Assembly (NCBI RefSeq): GCF_000424665.1
Contig: NZ_AUKI01000011.1
Location: forward strand, 558,001 to 622,000
Reading direction: 5' to 3'
Length of the DNA: 64,000 nt
Source: Salinimicrobium terrae DSM 17865
GTDB taxonomy: Bacteria; Bacteroidota; Bacteroidia; Flavobacteriales; Flavobacteriaceae
This document shows positions 59,231 through 64,000 of this stretch, piece by piece (within the stretch, counting starts at the first letter, position 1; every line of letters starts with the position of its first letter). The position numbers were made by a program, and so were the translations under genes. A model generated the notes under the pieces. It was not told the DNA's origin. It was given only the letters and a program-made list of their open reading frames with translations, and did no database searches.

Positions 59231-60413
59231 AATAACTCTTGCCCTGCTCGTTTTGCTGCTGGTCTTCCTTACCTGGCTTGAAGCGAATGAACCGCAGGAA
59301 ATAAACTGGAGCCCCAGTTATGCAGCATTGGATAAAATCCCGCTGGGGACAAAAGTTCTGTTTGAAAATCTGAAAGAACAAAACCTCGACCTACGGGAAG
59401 TAAATGTTCCGCCTTTTGAATTTCTTGAAGACACCACGGTCGCAGGCACTTATTTCTTTCTGAACAACGGTCTTGGATTCGATCAGCATGAACTAAAAAA
59501 GATTTTTAGCTGGGTTGCAGAGGGAAATAATGCCTTTTTTATAGCTGAAGATTTTAGTCAGAATCTTCTGGACACATTAAACCTGAAGATGGAAACTCTT
59601 ATTCCCCGCGAAGGTATTTCCTCAAAACCATTACTGAACCTAAAAGATCCCGCTCTAAAAAGTCCTCAACCTTTTCTTTTTGACAAAGAAACTTACCAGG
59701 ATATTTTTATAGTACCGGATTCTTTGCCTAAGGACATTCTTGGAATTACTCAGCTTCAGAAAGATTCAGCTGAAATTACTGCTCCAAAAATCAATTTTTT
59801 GAGAGATACTGTGGGGAAAGGAATGGTATATTTACATTCTACTCCTAAAGCTTTCAGCAATTATTTTATGCTGCAGAACGAAAATGCAAAGTATGTTGAA
59901 AAGGTTCTGGCATATCTTCCTGCTGAAGAAACAATTTACTGGGATCACTATTATAAAACCGGAAAAACCTTTTATACCTCCCCGCTATTCATTATCCTTA
60001 ACAGTAAATCTTTGCGCTGGGCCTATTATTTCCTGATCATTGGCAGCGTAGTATTTATCATTTTTGAAGGGAAACGCAAGCAACGCAGCATTCCCGTTAT
60101 CAGGCCGCTACGCAACCAAACTCTCGATTTCACCCGAACAATTGCAGGTTTATACCTGGACCGTGAAGACTATAGTAGTATTGCATCAAAAAAGATTACT
60201 TTATTTTTGGAATATGTTCGTTCGCATTATCGCATTTCGACCGAAAATGTAAATGAAAATTTCTATGATCGGCTGGCTACAGTAAGTGAGAACAGCACAA
60301 CCGAAGTAAAAAGTCTATGGCAGCTCATAACGAAACTAGAAAATCAAAAATCTGTATCAAAACAGGAGTTGCTACAGCTTAACAAAGCCATAGAGGCTTT
60401 TAAAAATAAATAA
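59214..60413 (+). CDS. DUF4350 domain membrane protein
   Basis: 399 residues. An N-terminal helix (ITLALLVLLLVFLTWLEA) is followed by a soluble domain with YAALDKIPLGTKVLFENLKEQ and SWVAEGNNAFFIAEDF, typical of DUF4350 (a GATase-like Rossmann fold). A second helix (AYYFLIIGSVVFIIFEGKRK) is followed by a cytoplasmic tail. It overlaps the DUF4129 gene by 17 bp and abuts the MoxR gene. Confidence 0.88.
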   Translation: MSKAYKITLALLVLLLVFLTWLEANEPQEINWSPSYAALDKIPLGTKVLFENLKEQNLDLREVNVPPFEFLEDTTVAGTYFFLNNGLGFDQHELKKIFSWVAEGNNAFFIAEDFSQNLLDTLNLKMETLIPREGISSKPLLNLKDPALKSPQPFLFDKETYQDIFIVPDSLPKDILGITQLQKDSAEITAPKINFLRDTVGKGMVYLHSTPKAFSNYFMLQNENAKYVEKVLAYLPAEETIYWDHYYKTGKTFYTSPLFIILNSKSLRWAYYFLIIGSVVFIIFEGKRKQRSIPVIRPLRNQTLDFTRTIAGLYLDREDYSSIASKKITLFLEYVRSHYRISTENVNENFYDRLATVSENSTTEVKSLWQLITKLENQKSVSKQELLQLNKAIEAFKNK

Positions 60414-61412
60414 ATGGAAAACGAAGAAGTCAAGAACGACGAGATCACCTTTGAGAACCGCATTCCGCTGGAGGAATTAAAGTCGGCCGTAGAAAATCTA
60501 AAAGCTCAGCTTTCAAATATCATCATTGGACAGGAAAAGTTTATCGAACTCTTGATCATTGGCCTGCTGGCCGACGGTCATGTACTTATTGAAGGAGTTC
60601 CCGGTGTAGCAAAAACAATTACTGCGAAATTGTTTGCCAAAACTTTAAAAACGAATTTTAGCAGAATCCAGTTCACTCCGGATCTTATGCCGAGTGACGT
60701 TTTGGGAACCTCGGTACTTAACGCGAAAACTTCCGACTTTGAATTCAAACCGGGGCCTATTTTTTCAAATATCGTACTTATCGATGAGATCAACAGGGCA
60801 CCGGCAAAGACACAGGCTGCTCTTTTTGAGGTGATGGAAGAACGACAGATTACCATTGACGGAAAGGAGCACAGTATGCCCCCTCCTTTTATGGTAATTG
60901 CCACCCAGAACCCTATCGAGCAGGAAGGAACTTACGCCCTTCCGGAAGCACAGCTGGACAGGTTCCTCTTCAAGATCAATGTTGATTATCCAGCAATGGA
61001 GGAGGAAGTGAGAATTCTTCAAACTCACCACGAACGGCAGGGATCTGCACCTCAAAATCAGGTGGAAGCGGTATTGGATCCTGAAAGACTTCAGGTGCTG
61101 CGTTCTCAAATTCAGGGCGTACGAATTGAAAATAAACTGCTCACCTACATTGCCCAAATAGTAAGTAAAACCAGGAATCACCCGCATTTGTATTTGGGTG
61201 CCTCTCCCCGTGCCTCGATTGCGGTGATGAATGCTTCAAAAGCAGTTGCGGCTGTAGATGGCCGGGATTTTGTAATTCCCGAGGATATTAAAAAAGTACT
61301 GGAGCCGGTGCTGGGCCACCGCATAATTTTGTCTCCCGAACGTGAAATGGAAGGCAGTAGCACGGCGAGTGTAATTGATATGATCACCCATTCTGTAGAA
61401 ATCCCGCGATAA
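60414..61412 (+). CDS. MoxR family AAA+ ATPase
   Basis: 332 residues. Walker A is GVPGVAKT (61-68), Walker B is IVLIDEINRAPAK, and sensor and arm regions include FMVIATQNPIEQEGTYALPEAQLDRFLFK and GASPRASIAVM. MoxR proteins act as chaperone-like ATPases, usually with DUF58 and von Willebrand A proteins to mature metal- or membrane-linked complexes. It starts directly at the previous stop and ends where the DUF58 gene begins. Confidence 0.97.
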   Translation: MENEEVKNDEITFENRIPLEELKSAVENLKAQLSNIIIGQEKFIELLIIGLLADGHVLIEGVPGVAKTITAKLFAKTLKTNFSRIQFTPDLMPSDVLGTSVLNAKTSDFEFKPGPIFSNIVLIDEINRAPAKTQAALFEVMEERQITIDGKEHSMPPPFMVIATQNPIEQEGTYALPEAQLDRFLFKINVDYPAMEEEVRILQTHHERQGSAPQNQVEAVLDPERLQVLRSQIQGVRIENKLLTYIAQIVSKTRNHPHLYLGASPRASIAVMNASKAVAAVDGRDFVIPEDIKKVLEPVLGHRIILSPEREMEGSSTASVIDMITHSVEIPR

Positions 61413-62744
61413 TTGATACACTTCTTCAAGTCATTATACCTGCACCAACGTTTCTTTGTGACCGTCTTCGTCCTGGCGGCAGGCTTCCTGTTCTCCTATT
61501 GGCTTGAGTGGCTCTACCCCGTTCTGTGGATCCTTACAGTGGTTTTCCTGTTAATATTTCTTGCAGACGTGGTTGCTCTATACAAAAGCGGCGGAATAAC
61601 TGCGGAAAGGATCCTACCCGATAAATTTTCGAACAGTGATGAGAATCCGGTCGAAGTTTTACTGCGGAACAGCTACGGTTTTAAAACCCGGCTTGAGATT
61701 ATAGATGAGATCCCGGTGCAGTTCCAAAAAAGAGATTTTTCGCACCTGTTAAAAGTTCCTGCCGGGGTTTCGTCATCTTTTAGTTATTCTTTGCGGCCGG
61801 TTGAACGCGGAGAATATTTCTTCGGAAACCTGAATGTCTTCGCCTCCACTCCCCTGAAGCTGGCAAAACGACGGAAGAAATTTGGAAAGGAACAAATGGT
61901 AAAGGTCTATCCTTCCTTTATACAAATGAAGCAGTACGATTTTATGGCCATAGATCGCAAGATCTCACAGCCGGGGCTAAAGAAGATCAGGAAGATTGGT
62001 CACACCATGGAATTCGAGCAGATCAAAGATTATGTAGCAGGAGATGATGTGCGCAGCATAAACTGGAAAGCCACTGCCAAACAGGGAGCTCTCATGGTGA
62101 ACCAATTCCAGGATGAACGATCTCAGCCCGTCTATTCTGTAATTGATACGGGGCGAACCATGAAAATGCCGTTCAACCACCTTAAGTTACTGGATTACGC
62201 TGTAAATAGTACTCTGGCATTTTCCAATATTGCACTGAAGAAAAAAGACAAAGCAGGATTGATCACTTTTTCAAATAAGATGGAAAAGATGCTCCCTGCA
62301 AGTTCCAAAAAAGCTCATTTGAACCTGCTTTTGGAATCGCTTTACAATGTGGGTACACGTTTTAGAGATTCAGATTTTGGACTTTTATATACGCATATAA
62401 ATCGCAGCTTACCACAACGGAGCCTGCTGTTGTTGTACACCAACTTTGAACATCTGGGTGCACTTCACCGGCAAATGCCTTATTTACTGGCTCTGGCGAA
62501 AAAACATCTGCTTGTAGTCATCTTTTTTGAAAACACCGAATTAGAAAGTTTCATTCATACAAAAGCTGAAAAAGTTCCGGAAATCTTCAACCAAACCATT
62601 GCTGAACAATTTAGTTACGACAAGCGATTAATGGCAAAGGAACTCCAAAAACACGGAATACAAACCATCCTGACGCGACCCGAAGACCTTACGGTGAAAA
62701 CGATCAATAAATACCTGGAGATCAAAAAGAGAGGGATATTATAG
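61413..62744 (+). CDS. DUF58 domain protein
   Basis: 443 residues with a TTG start at 61413, immediately after the MoxR stop; no ATG lies near. Two membrane helices (FFVTVFVLAAGFLFSYWLEW, LYPVLWILTVVFLLIFLADVV, residues ~14-54) precede a beta-rich part and the DUF58 core EFEQIKDYVAGDDVRSINWKA, whose key residues are YVAGDD.R.INWKA, then a vWA-like fold (SVIDTGRTMKMPFNHLKLLDYAV). It is the usual partner of MoxR. Confidence 0.92.
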   Translation: MIHFFKSLYLHQRFFVTVFVLAAGFLFSYWLEWLYPVLWILTVVFLLIFLADVVALYKSGGITAERILPDKFSNSDENPVEVLLRNSYGFKTRLEIIDEIPVQFQKRDFSHLLKVPAGVSSSFSYSLRPVERGEYFFGNLNVFASTPLKLAKRRKKFGKEQMVKVYPSFIQMKQYDFMAIDRKISQPGLKKIRKIGHTMEFEQIKDYVAGDDVRSINWKATAKQGALMVNQFQDERSQPVYSVIDTGRTMKMPFNHLKLLDYAVNSTLAFSNIALKKKDKAGLITFSNKMEKMLPASSKKAHLNLLLESLYNVGTRFRDSDFGLLYTHINRSLPQRSLLLLYTNFEHLGALHRQMPYLLALAKKHLLVVIFFENTELESFIHTKAEKVPEIFNQTIAEQFSYDKRLMAKELQKHGIQTILTRPEDLTVKTINKYLEIKKRGIL

Positions 62745-62807
62745 CAATTGAAAATTTACAAGCTTCAAGAGTCAGGACTAATTCCAAAAAATTCTATACT
62801 TTATAAT

Positions 62808-62884
62808 TGTCATTCCGACGAGGGAGGAATCTTTTCAGAACGCAAGAGATTCTTCGCTCCACAAAAGCTGCGCTCTGAATGACA
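62808..62884. repeat. REP-like intergenic palindromic element
   Basis: A 77-bp element with ends TGTCATTCC and GAATGACA as terminal inverted repeats. Inside are GGAGGAATCTTTTCAGA and GAGATTCTTCGCTCC, also roughly inverted. This resembles the GTCATTC...GAATGAC repeats scattered in many Bacteroidota genomes. It lies between the convergent DUF58 and photolyase genes. Confidence 0.75.
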
Positions 62885-62939
62885 TATGTCTCCTATTTTT
62901 CAGAAAAGTAGTAATTCCTGATTTTTTGGTGCTCAATTT

Positions 62940-64000
62940 TTAATTCAGAGCTTTTTTATACGTTTCTAATGCCCTCGCCCGTCCAAATTTGTGCTCGACT
63001 ATAGGCTCAATATAGCCCGCCCTGAAATCCTTGATCCAGGTTTTAACGTATTCCAATTCGGAATCGAATTTCTTTAACTGGGATTCAGGATTAAAGATCC
63101 TGAAGTATGGCGCCGAGTCACATCCTGTACCCGCGGCCCATTGCCAGTTCCCGTTGTTCGAAGCAAGTTCATAATCCAAGAGTTTTTCAGCAAAGTAAGC
63201 CTCTCCCCAGCGCCAGTCGATTAGTAAATGTTTACACAGGAAACCTGCAACCACCATCCGGACTCGGTTATGCATCCATCCTGTTTCATTAAGCTGTCGC
63301 ATGCCTGCATCAACCAAAGGATAACCGGTTTCTCCCCTGCACCATAATTCAAACTCCCGTTCATTGTTGCGCCACGGGATACGATCATACTTTCTCCTAA
63401 AGTTTTGATGCTCCACATGTGGAAAATGATATAAGATCATCATGAAAAACTCCCGCCAAATGAGTTCATTCAGCCAGGTTTCATTCTGCTGCAATGCCTG
63501 CTTTACAAGCTGGCGCACGCTCACAGTTCCGAACCGCAAATGAATACCGGCCCTGCTGGTCCCTTCCACGTATGGAAGATCTCGTTTTTTATCGTAATCC
63601 TTTATTAATCCTTCAGAAAGGTCTGCTTCAGGAACATCGGGATCCACATTTTTAAAACCAATTTCTTCAAGAGAAAGTATTGGTTTATTTGCCTTTTTCA
63701 GCAAGTTAGATAGAAGAGTTTCAGAAGGAAATTCAGGAACAGATTGCCGGTGTATTTCATGCTTCCATTTTTTGGAATAGGGCGTGAAAACTGTATATGG
63801 AGTACCATCAGGTTTCATAACTTCCAACTTCTCAAATATCACCTGATCCTTGTAACTACTGAACCCAACATTATTCTTATTCAGAAGATCCTTCACCTCT
63901 TTATCCCTCTTGCGGGCATACGGTTCATAATCATGGTTAAGGAAAACTTCCCGCACAGGATACTCAAAAATGAGCTTTTCAAAAGCCTTTTTTGGAACCT
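62940..64000 (-). CDS. phrB: Deoxyribodipyrimidine photolyase/cryptochrome, C-terminal part
   Basis: The frame stays open to the right edge (codons for VPKKAFEKLIFEYPV precede the first GTG at 63956), so the 5' end is outside the window; about 353 codons are present. FAD-binding residues are in GRYDRIPW-like KYDRIPWRNN, GYPLVDAGMRQLNETGWMHNR, WRWGEAYFAEKLLDYELASN, NGNWQWAAGTGCDSAPYFRIFNP, all typical of class I CPD photolyases. It repairs UV-induced pyrimidine dimers using light. DASH-type cryptochrome is less likely because the NWQW segment and C-terminus follow the photolyase pattern. Confidence 0.93.
   Translation of the reverse strand, partial: VPKKAFEKLIFEYPVREVFLNHDYEPYARKRDKEVKDLLNKNNVGFSSYKDQVIFEKLEVMKPDGTPYTVFTPYSKKWKHEIHRQSVPEFPSETLLSNLLKKANKPILSLEEIGFKNVDPDVPEADLSEGLIKDYDKKRDLPYVEGTSRAGIHLRFGTVSVRQLVKQALQQNETWLNELIWREFFMMILYHFPHVEHQNFRRKYDRIPWRNNEREFELWCRGETGYPLVDAGMRQLNETGWMHNRVRMVVAGFLCKHLLIDWRWGEAYFAEKLLDYELASNNGNWQWAAGTGCDSAPYFRIFNPESQLKKFDSELEYVKTWIKDFRAGYIEPIVEHKFGRARALETYKKALN

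Noticed and set aside
60765-61187. 140-codon antisense frame inside the MoxR gene
   Set aside because: The coding strand is a clear AAA+ ATPase; the antisense product resembles nothing.

Overview
The window reads as chromosome of a polysaccharide-degrading member of the Bacteroidota, most likely Flavobacteriaceae (a Gramella/Salegentibacter/Zunongwangia-like organism is my guess). Support comes from the AT-rich intergenic DNA, weak ribosome binding sites, promoter boxes of the TAnnTTTG type, the dense carbohydrate-active gene content, an AraR of the Nudix type, lipoproteins with short lipoboxes, and a REP-like GTCATTC...GAATGAC intergenic element. No rRNA, tRNA, CRISPR array, phage or insertion sequence was seen.

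Region 1 (1-28287) is an arabinose/arabinoxylan utilisation locus. The left edge carries the end of a GH9 enzyme and a clan GH-A glycosidase on the + strand. From 27247 down to 2621, fifteen genes run on the - strand with short gaps. In transcription order they are GH97, GH43 (sandwich C-terminus), GH43-CBM6, GH95, a three-domain esterase (SASA-CE1-CE1), a CE1 esterase, GH43, GH8, GH51, GH127, araB, araD, araA, aldose epimerase and an SSS sodium/sugar symporter. The set removes acetyl, feruloyl-type, galactosyl and arabinosyl decorations, trims xylo-oligosaccharides, imports sugar and feeds arabinose to xylulose 5-phosphate. A divergent Nudix-type regulator (araR) faces the cluster across a 350-bp intergenic region. 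No SusC/SusD pair is in the window.

Region 2 (28370-35726) holds a carboxypeptidase-regulatory-like exported protein and a MarR regulator followed by a fatty-acid beta-oxidation operon with the same order as Bacillus fadN-fadA-fadE. Both intergenic gaps around fadA are filled by unusual elements bounded by facing arrays of a 7-bp repeat. The first encloses a four-helix-bundle (S23/bAvd-like) gene broken by an in-frame TGA; the second has no gene.

Region 3 (35843-53521) is a stress, envelope and osmoadaptation block: MscS channel, GH15 enzyme, OtsA-OtsB fusion for trehalose, YtxH protein, M28 peptidase, App1-type phosphatase facing a diacylglycerol kinase, an acidic membrane protein with a PRC-barrel partner, a hydrolase-OsmC fusion, AI-2E family permease, lipoprotein Cu/Zn superoxide dismutase, lipoprotein beta-carbonic anhydrase, NDH-2, and a sigma factor with two membrane-protein neighbours.

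Region 4 (53681-64000) has a PlsC acyltransferase, a CoA-type Nudix hydrolase and a cyclophilin whose start codons overlap head-to-head, an RDD protein, the SpoIIM/DUF4129/DUF4350/MoxR/DUF58 cluster, a REP-like repeat and the 3' part of a DNA photolyase.

Two repeat signals cut across gene boundaries: a palindrome AAAAATGNCATTTTT found five times exactly and twice nearly, in both coding and non-coding DNA, and the heptamer arrays around fadA. These are the best candidates for undescribed structure.
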